In this document: positions 8,884 through 17,272 of the stretch, piece by piece
Layout of the letters: every line of letters begins with the position of its first letter
Position numbering within the stretch: position 1 is the stretch's first letter
Assembly: GCA_001770575.1 (NCBI GenBank)
Contig: MERK01000161.1
Location: 1-39,151 of the forward strand
DNA from: Betaproteobacteria bacterium RIFCSPLOWO2_12_FULL_64_23
Lineage (GTDB): Bacteria; Pseudomonadota; Gammaproteobacteria; Burkholderiales; SG8-39
Direction: 5' to 3'
Length of the DNA stretch: 39,151 bases
Translations under genes and position numbers: made by a program
Notes under the pieces: generated by a model
Seen by the model: the letters and a program-made list of their open reading frames with translations, nothing else
Database searches by the model: none
Told to the model about the DNA's origin: nothing

Positions 8884-10932
8884 TCAGGCGGAAAACACGC
8901 GCACGCCCTCCAGCAGCAGGCGCACCGCCCCGCTCACCAGCAGCGCCACACCCACCGACAGCGATACCGAAACCAGCGCATCCTTGCGCCCGATGGTCTT
9001 GAGCATCACGGCGAAGGTGGAAATGCAGGGAATGTAGAAGGTCAGGAACAAGAGGAAGGTCGTGATCTGCACCCAGTCGAGCTCGGTGCCGACCTCGAAC
9101 GTGCCGAGCGCCTGATAGATCATCAGCAGCGACAGCTCTTTCCTCAGGATACCGAACAGAATGGGTACGCCCAGCACCGCAGGCAGGCCCAGCCACCACG
9201 CGGTCACAGGCGTGAACAGGGTATTGATCGCGGTGTCGGCGCCGACCTGGTGGAGCACGGCCAGCACCACGCTGCCGCCGACCAAAAGCGGCGTGACGAT
9301 AGTGAGCATGTCCTCGGTCCGCGCCCAGGTTTCGGCCAGCATCGAGCGCCAGCGCGGCAGCGCATAGGGCGGGATTTCCTGCACCTGTCCCGGGCCGAAT
9401 TCGCGCCGGTTGCGCGCCAGCAGGCGACCCATCAGCGCGACCACGATAATGGTCAGCGCGAATATGGCGAACACGCCGGTGCCGCCCAGGTACTTGCCGG
9501 CCAGCGCCAGGATGATGGCCGAGCGCGCCGAACAGGGAACGAAAGTGATCAGCACCGAGGCGATCACCCGCTCGCGGCCGCTGGTGACCTTCGCCGCGGC
9601 CGAAATCGCCGGGACATTGCAGCCCAGGCCGGTGAGGAAGGGCACCGCGACGCCGCCGTGCAGGCCGATCTGGTGAAAACCGCGGTCGACGACGAAAGCG
9701 ATGCGCTGCATCACGCCGGCTTCTTCCAGCGCCACCAGCAGCAGCACCAGCGGCAGCATATAGGGCACGACGATGCCGACCAGTCCGATCAGACCGTCGC
9801 TCACCGCGCGGCCGATGACGCCGCCGGTGGAAGTCGGCTGCCAGTCGGCCAGCGCCTCGACCAGGCGCGCTGCGGTCACCGAATCGAGCCAGGCGCTGAC
9901 CTCGAATACCACGAACAATACTGCGGCAAATACCGTCAGGCTGCCGATCAGACCCCACTGCGGATGCAGGAACAATTCGTCCAGCCAGTAACGCCAGCCG
10001 CGGCCCTCGTGCGGGGCGCCCATGCGCGTGCTCGCTTCGAACAGAGTGGCGGCGCGGTGATGGCGGTCGGCATGCAGTTCCTCTTCCAGCGGCCGCGGCA
10101 GTTTGCCTGCGGCCTCGCTGCGCAATTGTTGCAGTCGCGGCAGCAGTTGCGGGAAGTGCTGGCGCAGTTCGTCCTGAAAATAAGGATCGCCCGCGGCGAC
10201 CTGCGTCAGGAGCAAGGGGTGCGGCACGCGGAACGCCGCATGGATTTCCGGGCCGTCGAGCGCCTGGCTCAGGGGCTGGAGGCTGTCGCAGATGTGCGTG
10301 CTCGGCGGCTGCGGCAGCGGACTGGCGGCGGCGCGCACCGCAGCCACTGCGGTGGTGAACAACTGCGAGATGCCTTGCCCCATCAGCGCCACCGTGGGCA
10401 CCACCGGCATGCCCAGGAGCTTCTCCAGGGCCTTGACGTTGATGTGCAGGCCTTTGTCCCAGGCTTCGTCCATCATGTTCAGCGCGATGACCATGGGCCG
10501 GCCGAGCTGGGACAGTTCCAGCGTGAGTTCCAGATGGCTCTCCAGACGCGTGGCATCGACCACCTGCACGATCAGGTCGGGCGGCGCGAACGGCGCGGGC
10601 GGGCCGGCGGGCTCGTGCACGGATATGGGGGGGCGCTCATCCCCCCAGAGCAGAAACTTCAATGCCGGCAGATCGTCCGCGCCCAGGTGGTACAGGGAGC
10701 CGATGCTCGGCAGCTCGATCACGCTCGCCTCGTCGAAGCCGATCTGAACCGTGCATTCGCCATAGGCGCGCTCGGTGCCGGCGAGGTGCCCGGTGCGCGG
10801 CGCGGTGCTCGACACGGCGTTGAACAGCGTGCTCTTGCCTGCATTCGGCATGCCGACCAGGGCAATGCGCAAGCGCCGCTCGCCGCGGAACAGGGGCGTG
10901 CGCAGCGGGACGGCGGATTCGGTCATTGCCAT
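8884..10932 (-). CDS. feoB: FeoB-like ferrous iron transporter with degenerate G3 motif
   Basis: 682 residues. The N-terminal G domain has G1 GMPNAGKST (27-35) and G4 NMMD (152-155). G3, normally DxPG, reads ELPS (73-76), so both the Mg-linked Asp and the Gly that contacts the gamma-phosphate are replaced. G5 is also weak (VALMG). The membrane part keeps the two Gate motifs: FLTGLGCNVPAI, FVPCSARSA and FYIPCISTF, with their cysteines. FeoB imports Fe(II) through the inner membrane. No feoA or feoC is adjacent. The gene follows the TAXI receptor on the same strand with a 58-base gap, so the two may share a transcript. GTP hydrolysis may be slow or altered; this is inference. Confidence 0.85.
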   Translation of the reverse strand: MAMTESAVPLRTPLFRGERRLRIALVGMPNAGKSTLFNAVSSTAPRTGHLAGTERAYGECTVQIGFDEASVIELPSIGSLYHLGADDLPALKFLLWGDERPPISVHEPAGPPAPFAPPDLIVQVVDATRLESHLELTLELSQLGRPMVIALNMMDEAWDKGLHINVKALEKLLGMPVVPTVALMGQGISQLFTTAVAAVRAAASPLPQPPSTHICDSLQPLSQALDGPEIHAAFRVPHPLLLTQVAAGDPYFQDELRQHFPQLLPRLQQLRSEAAGKLPRPLEEELHADRHHRAATLFEASTRMGAPHEGRGWRYWLDELFLHPQWGLIGSLTVFAAVLFVVFEVSAWLDSVTAARLVEALADWQPTSTGGVIGRAVSDGLIGLVGIVVPYMLPLVLLLVALEEAGVMQRIAFVVDRGFHQIGLHGGVAVPFLTGLGCNVPAISAAAKVTSGRERVIASVLITFVPCSARSAIILALAGKYLGGTGVFAIFALTIIVVALMGRLLARNRREFGPGQVQEIPPYALPRWRSMLAETWARTEDMLTIVTPLLVGGSVVLAVLHQVGADTAINTLFTPVTAWWLGLPAVLGVPILFGILRKELSLLMIYQALGTFEVGTELDWVQITTFLLFLTFYIPCISTFAVMLKTIGRKDALVSVSLSVGVALLVSGAVRLLLEGVRVFSA

Positions 10933-10990
10933 CTGTTTGCCGACACTAGCGTGGTCGCCAGAAAAAGCCGATCCCGTCTGGTCTGCGCGG

Positions 10991-12361
10991 TCATGGCTGC
11001 GCCTCTTTCGCCGAGGACAGCCGCTCGCGCACCAGCTCGATGTGGCTGCGCAGGGAGTAGAGTTCGTCGGCGTAGGATAGCGGCACCGTGACGTGCTGCG
11101 CCTTGGCTTCGAGCGCGTTCAGCTCGTCCAGCAGCGCTGCGCGCGGCGCTGATTTCGTGCGCAGTGCGTCCTCGATTTCGCGCAGCTGCCGGTACCAGCG
11201 GAAAACGCGCGAGCGGATGCGGAACGCGTACAGCGGCGGCACCACGCGCGCGAGCGGGATCAGCACGGCGATGATGGACACCAGCACCACCCACATGCGG
11301 TCGATCAGGTTGGCGAGCCAGAAGGGCAGGTAGCGTTGCAGCAGCGGCGGGCCGTTCCGGTAATAACGCTCGGCCTCCTGCGCCAGCGGCAACTCCGTGT
11401 TCCGCGGCGACGGGAATTGCCCCGCTCGCGCGAGCCAGCCGGTGCCGCCGTGAATGTTGTGCGCCGCCTGCACGAACAGTTGCAGCAGCGCCGGATGCGT
11501 GCTCGCCCGCGCCGCCAGTGTGGTGGTGGCGGCGATGAGCGGCACGTCATGCGCGGGCAGGTCGCGCGCCAGGTCGACCACGCCGCGCGGCAGTTCCACC
11601 GCACGCAGGAACGGCAGGCGGCGCGCGTAGGCCTCGGCTTGCGCGAACTCGAACAGCTTCACTCCCGGCGTCTGCAGCAGCATCTGCACCATCAGCGATT
11701 CGGGCGCTGCTGCAAACACGACTGCGTCGAGGTCGCCCGCGAGCAAGGCCACTACCGCGGGCGTTTGCTCCATGCGGCTGGCTTTGATGCTGTCGCGCCC
11801 GATGCCGTTGGCGTGCAGTAGTTTGCCGAAGAGGCCGGTTACGCCGCTGCCGCGCGTGCCCACGTTCACGCGCCAGCCGCGCAGTTGCGCGAGGTGCGTC
11901 AGTGTCGCTTTGTGGCTCAGGCGTTTTGCTGCTTCGCCGCGATAGAACAGCCACACCGGTTCCAGGTAGAGACTGCCGAGGGACACGAGCGGCACACGGC
12001 TCTGTTCCTCGTCGGCGGCGCGTTCGGTGTCGCTCGATCCGCCGCGTACGAAGCCCAGGTCCACAATCTGCGCGGCGCCGCCCAGCATGCGCCGGTTCTC
12101 CGACGATCCCTGCGTGGGCTTGTGCACGACCTCGATGCCGTAGCGCGTGAGTTCGGCGGCGTAGCGCTTGCCCAACTCGGCGTAGTCGCTTTGCTCCGGT
12201 CCGGTTGCGAGCACCACGCGCTTGGGCGGGGCGGGATCGAGCAGAAGATAGGCGCCCGCGAGCAACAGCAGGGCAATCAGCACGAACGGCCCGGCGGCGA
12301 CGATCAGGTCGCGCACTGACAGCAGCATATTACGGAGCAGGCGTGGCATGCGGCGAAGCAT
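10991..12361 (-). CDS. TAXI-family TRAP transporter solute receptor, membrane-anchored
   Basis: 456 residues. There is an N-terminal membrane anchor (about 17-41), then a type 2 periplasmic-binding domain with TAXI features: VVLATGPEQSDY, GSSENRRMLGG, VNVGTRGSGV and LLAGDLDAVVFA. A second hydrophobic helix follows (about 351-371, VLVSIIAVLIPLARVVPPLYA) and then a charged, coiled C-terminal tail of about 85 residues. This anchored form with a C-terminal helix is a known TAXI variant. No TRAP permease is next to it, so it may act with a distant partner or as a sensor. Start ATG 12361 or ATG 12349. It lies upstream of the FeoB-like gene. Confidence 0.82.
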   Translation of the reverse strand: MLRRMPRLLRNMLLSVRDLIVAAGPFVLIALLLLAGAYLLLDPAPPKRVVLATGPEQSDYAELGKRYAAELTRYGIEVVHKPTQGSSENRRMLGGAAQIVDLGFVRGGSSDTERAADEEQSRVPLVSLGSLYLEPVWLFYRGEAAKRLSHKATLTHLAQLRGWRVNVGTRGSGVTGLFGKLLHANGIGRDSIKASRMEQTPAVVALLAGDLDAVVFAAAPESLMVQMLLQTPGVKLFEFAQAEAYARRLPFLRAVELPRGVVDLARDLPAHDVPLIAATTTLAARASTHPALLQLFVQAAHNIHGGTGWLARAGQFPSPRNTELPLAQEAERYYRNGPPLLQRYLPFWLANLIDRMWVVLVSIIAVLIPLARVVPPLYAFRIRSRVFRWYRQLREIEDALRTKSAPRAALLDELNALEAKAQHVTVPLSYADELYSLRSHIELVRERLSSAKEAQP

Positions 12362-12436
12362 AGCGGAAATCGCCCCCGGTCTGGTGCGTCCGCTGAATCG
12401 AATAAAGCGCCCGCGAGCGGCGGCCCCGCCCGTGCT

Positions 12437-13102
12437 TTATCGCTCGAAAACGAGGAAAAACTGGTTGGGCAGGAAGCGATGCTCGCCATCGAGCCGGTAT
12501 CCCGCCTGCGACATCTCGGCCACCACACGCGCCGCCGCGATGCGCGCGGCCGGCGGCGGTCCCATCGCCGATTGTGCATTGAAGTCGATGATGACGACGC
12601 GCCCGCCGGGTTTCAGCGACTGTGCCAGCTTGCGAAAGTAGTCCTCGCGCCGCTCGATGTGGTGATAGGTGTCGACCAGCAGGACCAGGTCCACCTTACG
12701 CGGCAGGCGCGCATCGTCCGGCGCACCGGCCACAGTGGTGAGGTTGTCCAAGCCCTCGCGCCTGGCGCGGTCGGCAAGGTACTTCACCATGTCCGGCTCG
12801 ATGTCGACGGCGTAGACCCGCCCCTGGGGCACGAAGTGCGCCAGGCGCACGGCGAAATAGCCGGTGCCGGAGCCGATGTCCGCCACCGTGGCGTCAGGCT
12901 TGAGCACCAGGGCCTCGATCACCTGATGCGGCTTCTGCCAGGCATCGCGCTCGGGGTCGTCGAACACCCGCGCCCAGTGCTCGGCGCCGGAGAAACTGTG
13001 CTGGTGAGTATGGGGCGACTGTGCGTGCCCCGGCCCGGGCGCGAGGCCGACGCAGCCGAGCGCAAACATCAATACCGTTGTCGAAACGACGCGCATCACC
13101 AT
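12437..13102 (-). CDS. Class I SAM-dependent methyltransferase with signal peptide
   Basis: 221 residues. The first about 28 form a signal peptide ([24 protein letters not shown]). The rest is a Rossmann methyltransferase: motif [17 protein letters not shown], acidic residue in [21 protein letters not shown], and [12 protein letters not shown]. The segment [16 protein letters not shown] is shared with other exported bacterial proteins of this kind. SAM is not normally present in the periplasm, so either the leader is not processed as such or the protein does something else; the substrate is unknown. ATG 13102 begins the signal peptide. It is divergent from prfC. Confidence 0.85.
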   Translation of the reverse strand: MVMRVVSTTVLMFALGCVGLAPGPGHAQSPHTHQHSFSGAEHWARVFDDPERDAWQKPHQVIEALVLKPDATVADIGSGTGYFAVRLAHFVPQGRVYAVDIEPDMVKYLADRARREGLDNLTTVAGAPDDARLPRKVDLVLLVDTYHHIERREDYFRKLAQSLKPGGRVVIIDFNAQSAMGPPPAARIAAARVVAEMSQAGYRLDGEHRFLPNQFFLVFER

Positions 13103-13268
13103 GTTTTCCTGTTTTAGACCGACCGTCTCATGGGCTATCTTAAGCCTCTATTCCGGTGTCCGGGAAATCGGAGTACTTGAGCCCCGGCCCGATGTTTATT
13201 GCCGAAAAAACAATGGACTTCCGCAGCTGAAGCCGTTAGACTGCCGCCCTTTTCGCCTCCCTGTGCCC

Positions 13269-14921
13269 ATGGCCGCCGTCGTAGAGCAGGTATTGCCCAA
13301 AAGCGCCGACGCGGCGCGCGCGCCGGCGGAGCGGATTGCGCGCGAAATGGCGCGCCGCCGGACCTTCGGCATTATCGCCCACCCCGACGCGGGCAAGACC
13401 ACCCTGACCGAGAAGCTGCTGCTGTTCTCCGGCGCGATCCAGCTCGCCGGCACGGTGAAGGCGCGCAAAAGCCGCCGCCACGCGACCTCGGACTGGATGG
13501 ACATCGAGAAACAGCGCGGCATTTCGGTGGCGAGCTCGGTGATGCAGTTCGAGTACCGCGGCCGCGTGGTCAACCTGCTCGACACCCCGGGTCACCAGGA
13601 CTTTTCGGAAGACACCTACCGCGTGCTCACCGCGGTCGATTCCGCGCTGATGGTGATCGATGCGGCCAAGGGGGTGGAAGAGCAGACGATCAAGCTGCTC
13701 AATGTGTGCCGCATGCGCAACACGCCGATCCTCAGCTTCATGAACAAAATGGACCGCGAAACCCGCGATCCGGTGGCGTTGCTCGAAGAAGTGGAATCGG
13801 TGCTAAAGATCCAATGCGCACCCGTGACCTGGCCGATCGGCATGGGCAAGTCCTTCCGCGGCGTGTACCACCTGCTGCGCGACGAGATACTGTTGTTCAC
13901 CGCAGGCGGGGATCGCGCCGACCAGGAATTCGAGGCGATCGCGGGCATCGACAACCCTCGCCTGGCCGAGATGTTCCCGCGCGAGATCGAGCAGTTGAAA
14001 AGCGAAGTCGCGCTGGTGCGCAGCGCCTTGCACCCGTTCGACCTCGGCGCCTTCCTCGACGGCACGCAGACCCCGGTGTTCTTCGGCTCGGCCGTCAACA
14101 ACTTCGGCGTGCGCGAGATACTGAACGCGCTGATCGACTGGGCGCCGGCTCCGCGCGGGCGCGACGCGACGCTGCGCAGCGTCGCGCCGGGCGAGGCCCG
14201 GTTCTCCGGCTTCGTGTTCAAGATCCAGGCCAACATGGACCCGGCCCATCGCGACCGCATCGCTTTTGTGCGCGTGTGCTCCGGGCGCTTCGAGCGCGGC
14301 ATGAAAATCACGCATCTGCGCATCGGCCGCGAAATCAAGGTGAACAACGTCGTCACTTTCATGGCCTCCAGCCGCGAGCAGATCGAAGAGGCCTATGCCG
14401 GCGACATCGTCGGTCTGCCGAACCACGGCCAGATGCAGATCGGCGACAGCTTCTCCGAGGGCGAAGCGCTGCAGTTCACCGGCATTCCCTATTTCGCGCC
14501 GGACTTTTTCCGCTCGGTGCGCATCCGCAATCCGATCAAGGTGAAACAGCTCTACAAGGGCCTGCAGCAGCTCGGCGAGGAAGGCGCGGTGCAGGTATAC
14601 AAACCGGCGCTGGGCGGCGACCTGATCCTGGGCGCGGTGGGCGTGCTTCAGTTCGAAGTGGTCGCGAGCCGGCTGCAAAACGAATACGGCGTCGATGCGC
14701 TGTTCGAGGGCACCCCTGTCACCTGTGCGCGCTGGGTCACAGGCGAGGACAAGCGCATGCTGGCCGATTTCGAGAACACGCTGGCGCATAACATCGCGCG
14801 CGATGCCGCCAGCAACCTGGCATATCTCGCGCCCAACCGCGTCAATCTCCAGCTCACGCAGGAGCGCTGGCCCAAACTCGCCTTCCACGAGACGCGCGAG
14901 CACGCGCTGCAACGGGACTGA
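13269..14921 (+). CDS. prfC: Peptide chain release factor 3 (RF3)
   Basis: 550 residues. The translational GTPase domain shows G1 AHPDAGKT (37-44), G2 region [20 protein letters not shown]3 DTPGH (105-109) and G4 NKMD (159-162). The RF3-specific C-terminal part includes [21 protein letters not shown] and [22 protein letters not shown]3 uses GTP to remove RF1/RF2 from the ribosome after peptide release. The N-terminus is about 20 residues longer than E. coli RF3 (529 residues), so ATG 13350 ([10 protein letters not shown]) is a plausible alternative start. A candidate RNA gene on the other strand ends about 9 bases after the stop. Confidence 0.93.
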   Translation: MAAVVEQVLPKSADAARAPAERIAREMARRRTFGIIAHPDAGKTTLTEKLLLFSGAIQLAGTVKARKSRRHATSDWMDIEKQRGISVASSVMQFEYRGRVVNLLDTPGHQDFSEDTYRVLTAVDSALMVIDAAKGVEEQTIKLLNVCRMRNTPILSFMNKMDRETRDPVALLEEVESVLKIQCAPVTWPIGMGKSFRGVYHLLRDEILLFTAGGDRADQEFEAIAGIDNPRLAEMFPREIEQLKSEVALVRSALHPFDLGAFLDGTQTPVFFGSAVNNFGVREILNALIDWAPAPRGRDATLRSVAPGEARFSGFVFKIQANMDPAHRDRIAFVRVCSGRFERGMKITHLRIGREIKVNNVVTFMASSREQIEEAYAGDIVGLPNHGQMQIGDSFSEGEALQFTGIPYFAPDFFRSVRIRNPIKVKQLYKGLQQLGEEGAVQVYKPALGGDLILGAVGVLQFEVVASRLQNEYGVDALFEGTPVTCARWVTGEDKRMLADFENTLAHNIARDAASNLAYLAPNRVNLQLTQERWPKLAFHETREHALQRD

Positions 14922-14929
14922 AGGGGAGT

Positions 14930-15076
14930 GAAAAAAGGAAGCCCCGCTCGAGGCGGGGCTGGGGGCACCCATTTTGGAAGTGCCGTTGCCGTAGTTACGG
15001 CGCACACGGGGCTGCGCCCCGTTGATCGTCAGAATCGAAATTCACTTGTCAGTCGATTTGCCTCCTTCCTTAGGGC
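14930..15076 (-). ncRNA. Candidate small RNA convergent to prfC
   Basis: About 147 nt between a near-consensus promoter (15083-15111) and the terminator at 14931-14960. The predicted transcript begins just after the -10 box, includes AAGGAAGGAGG near its 5' end, and has further hairpins at 15006-15022 (ACGGGGC/GCCCCGT, 3-nt loop) and 14988-15001 (GCCGTA/TACGGC, 2-nt loop). Open frames starting at GTG or CTG near the Shine-Dalgarno-like stretch end within 8-17 codons, so coding is not favoured, though a tiny peptide cannot be excluded. I do not match it to a named RNA family. The repeated GGA could bind CsrA/RsmA or base-pair elsewhere; this is inference. Confidence 0.6.
14931..14960 (-). terminator. 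Intrinsic terminator of the minus-strand RNA gene
   Basis: On the minus strand, AGCCCCGC (14960-14953), a 5-nt loop and GCGGGGCT (14947-14940) are followed by TTCC and six T (14936-14931). This is a G/C-rich 8-bp stem with a U-tract. Read on the plus strand, the same hairpin has no T-run but could still end prfC transcripts weakly. Confidence 0.75.
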
Positions 15077-15082
15077 AATCTA

Positions 15083-15111
15083 AATATAGATGCGGCTGTA
15101 GCCGATGTCAA
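15083..15111 (-). promoter_or_regulatory. Near-consensus sigma70 promoter
   Basis: Read on the minus strand: TTGACA (15111-15106), a spacer of exactly 17 bases, and TATATT (15088-15083). The spacer contains a 12-base inverted repeat (CGGCT-AC-AGCCG, 15104-15093) that could be an operator. No protein-coding gene lies directly downstream. The expected start is near 15076. Confidence 0.75.
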
Positions 15112-15136
15112 GATCGGTGCGACCCGTATCAAACCA

Positions 15137-15177
15137 AAGTAGAGATGTCCCCTCTTAACCAAGTAGAAATGTCCCCT
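15137..15177 (+). repeat. Insertion-sequence end: two 17-bp direct repeats
   Basis: AAGTAGAGATGTCCCCT (15137-15153) and AAGTAGAAATGTCCCCT (15161-15177) differ at one base and are spaced 24 bases apart. GTAGAAATGTCCCC-type repeats typify the left ends of ISNCY-like elements, and a transposase start follows 41 bases later. No right end was found, so the element is a remnant. Confidence 0.65.
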
Positions 15178-15217
15178 TGGCGAGGCACGGGGCGATGGCA
15201 TGGACGGGGACATACGG

Positions 15218-15376
15218 ATGAGCAAGAAGGAACTGTCGCGGCTTGAGGTGGTGCAGGCGGTGGTGGGTTCAAGGCTGAATCAAGCAGAGGCGGCGGCGCG
15301 CATCCTCGCGAGAAGTCTCAGCGACAGCCTGGGCCAGCAGGTGGTGCTCGAGAACAAGGCAGCCGCAAGCGTCTAG
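15218..15376 (+). pseudogene. ISNCY-like transposase N-terminus fused to a Bug/TctC receptor fragment
   Basis: The 52-codon frame starts MSKKELSRLEVVQAVV and continues SRLNQAEAAARIL, typical of the N-terminus of ISNCY-type transposases (usually over 400 residues). It then changes to LARSLSDSLGQQVVLENKAA, the well-known early segment of Bug-family tripartite tricarboxylate receptors. The junction is near 15290-15310. It ends at TAG in GTCTAGTCC, where the CTAG also supplies the stop codon of the convergent small gene. The fusion is in frame but non-functional for both families. It records an insertion followed by a deletion. Confidence 0.7.
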
Positions 15377-15585
15377 TCCTTATCCTCGGCGTACATGCTG
15401 ACCACGCGCGTGCGCTTTGAACCGGCGGCGTAGCGTTCCATCTTCACCAGGATAGGAAAGAGTTGTTCCAGCCTGGCGCGGGCCTCGGTTTCTTTTTCAA
15501 AGGTCAGCAGCTTTCCGTCCGGCCCCTGGATGTCGTGCCAGGCTTGGGGGTCTTTGTCGTCTTCCTGCACTTGCAGCTTGAACAT
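15373..15585 (-). CDS. Small conserved hypothetical protein
   Basis: 70 residues, MFKLQVQEDDKDPQAWHDIQ at the start, then a glutamate/arginine-rich helix (ETEARARLEQLFPILV) and a basic-to-acidic end (SKRTRVVSMYAEDKD). It resembles small conserved proteins of Betaproteobacteria whose function is not known to me. GGAAAGG lies 7-13 bases before ATG 15585, which favours it over an upstream in-frame ATG at 15621. Its last codons abut the transposase/Bug remnant, and the two stop codons overlap in CTAG, so that rearrangement stopped right at this gene's end and may have replaced its native downstream sequence. Confidence 0.7.
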   Translation of the reverse strand: MFKLQVQEDDKDPQAWHDIQGPDGKLLTFEKETEARARLEQLFPILVKMERYAAGSKRTRVVSMYAEDKD

Positions 15586-15726
15586 GATGTACCTTTCCGG
15601 GTCAAATTCTGAGTGATCCATTCTTGCCGCTAATCCCGCGCATGGCAAGCGGCTGCGGCGCGGGGAAGCCGGTGCGAGCACGGTTCGCACCACGCCCAGC
15701 AAGCATGCTGCAGCGAATCGTTTGTC

Positions 15727-16983
15727 CTATGGGCTCATCCTCGGGCGCGCAACGGCCTTCGGGCCGGGTTCCTGGCGCATTTGCGTCCATTCGGCGCGGC
15801 CGCCGTGCGTCTGCGCAGCGCTGCTGGCGGGGCGGGCTTGTTGGCGGTTCTCGACCCGGTTGGTGTTGACCGGGCGGGCAAAGGGGGTGGCACGCGCCGG
15901 CAGCACGCCGGTGCGATTTTCGGGCCGCGCATCCGGCCGACGAGCCTCGATCCGCATCCCGGCATGGGCGGGCTGTACCGGTTGTGGATGGGCGTGCGTT
16001 CCAGCGCCGGTGCGCGTATCGGTCCGGCGGACCTCGACCGGTGCACGAGGGCGCCCATCCGCCGCCCGCGTGCCGCGGTCCGGCGGCGCACTCGCCGCGT
16101 CAAACCGCTGCTGCGCGCCGGCGCTGCGGTAGCTCAGGCCCCTGCGGCGGTCGGGGTCGTTATGCCATGCGCCGGGCGGGTTCACGCTCATCTGACGGAT
16201 TGCGTTCCCCTGGCGCACTGTCGTCTGCTTGTTGTAATGGGTGTTGTTGACTTGCGCCACCCTGACCTGGCGCATGCGCCAGTCGATGGCGCCGAAAAAG
16301 AACCCCGCCGAAACGCCGACCACCGGTCCCCAGTAGAGACCTCCTGTGTAGGCCGGCCGCGGGTATAAGCCGGGCCGGGGCCGCCGGTGGACTGGCGCAT
16401 GGGCCGGCCACCACCACGACCCGTACACGATCAGCGGGTCGTAGTAGGGCACATAGACGAGTTGGGGATTGGTCGGCTGCACCAGCAAGCTCGGCCCGCT
16501 CTCGATTACACTCACGCGATCATCCGAGCGCAGGTTGCCCGCGGCCTGCGCCCTGCGCCGCAGCGCCTGCACCGTATCCATCACTTCAGATTGCTGCTCG
16601 AGGAACGCATCGCCCAGCGCTTGCATCCATTGCAGATCCTCGGCCATGCGCACGAGCACTGGCGGGAACGCGAGCAGCGATTTCACGCTCGGGTCCCAGT
16701 CCTCGGCTTCAGCCGCGCGCACCGCCGCGTCGCCCGAGACATCGGGGCGGGCCCTGGCCCAGCGCGCGGCTTCGACCACCTCCGTCGGGTAGGTCGCGGC
16801 CATCAGGATCTGCGCCAGCAGCGCATCGGGGTAGAGCGCGATCGGCGCGAGCATCTGGTCGAGTTCCTGCTGCGAGAACGAATGTGCCGGCTGGGCCTGC
16901 GCCCCGCCCTGTGCCAATGCCAGCGCGAGCGCGGCGAGCAGCGCCAATAGCCGGGAGGTCATGTTTCGAAAGAATGTTTTCAT
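15727..16983 (-). CDS. Exported DUF3300 protein
   Basis: 418 residues. A signal peptide (MTSRLLALLAALALALAQGGAQAQ, within residues 8-31) is followed by the DUF3300 core: SQQELDQMLAPIALYPDALL, MAATYPTEVVEAARW, WDPSVKSLLAFP, WMQALGDAFLEQQ and VYVPYYDPLIVYG. A Trp/Gly/Pro-rich stretch follows, with a hydrophobic GPVVGVSAGFFFGAIDWR. The last about 150 residues are low-complexity, rich in Arg, Pro and Ala. Function is unknown; the protein is expected in the periplasm or at the envelope. ATG 16983 starts directly before the leader. It is divergent from the sirtuin gene across a 289-base region with no clear consensus promoter. Confidence 0.85.
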   Translation of the reverse strand: MKTFFRNMTSRLLALLAALALALAQGGAQAQPAHSFSQQELDQMLAPIALYPDALLAQILMAATYPTEVVEAARWARARPDVSGDAAVRAAEAEDWDPSVKSLLAFPPVLVRMAEDLQWMQALGDAFLEQQSEVMDTVQALRRRAQAAGNLRSDDRVSVIESGPSLLVQPTNPQLVYVPYYDPLIVYGSWWWPAHAPVHRRPRPGLYPRPAYTGGLYWGPVVGVSAGFFFGAIDWRMRQVRVAQVNNTHYNKQTTVRQGNAIRQMSVNPPGAWHNDPDRRRGLSYRSAGAQQRFDAASAPPDRGTRAADGRPRAPVEVRRTDTRTGAGTHAHPQPVQPAHAGMRIEARRPDARPENRTGVLPARATPFARPVNTNRVENRQQARPASSAAQTHGGRAEWTQMRQEPGPKAVARPRMSP

Positions 16984-17272
16984 ATGCACCGCCTGTCTTG
17001 GTTGGGGCGCCAGCGGAGGAATCCGCGATTCCGGCGCGCCTGCCCCGATACCCATGAGAACGTCTCGCCGGCACCCGGGTTCACGGCGAAAGTGCAAGAA
17101 AATGTAACAACCGCGGGAAAAGTGTCGCCGCAGCGCGACACGCATGCGACACCTGCGCCAGGTGTACTTTGGCGCTGGCGGCGATGCTAGAATCCGCGTG
17201 TTGCACACTGCGACAGCAAAAGGGGAAGACCATGCTGGCCCGGGCCGGCAACGAGAACGGGAGCGGCGAACG

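Noticed and set aside
9250..11091. A 613-codon plus-strand open frame opposite the FeoB-like gene
   Set aside because: Gln/Arg/His-rich composition typical of a GC-rich antisense shadow. The minus strand encodes an obvious FeoB-like protein.
14930..15076. Small peptide gene in place of a small RNA
   Set aside because: The frames after the Shine-Dalgarno-like AAGGAGG start only at GTG or CTG at poor spacing and stop after 8-17 codons. A peptide is possible but less supported than an RNA.
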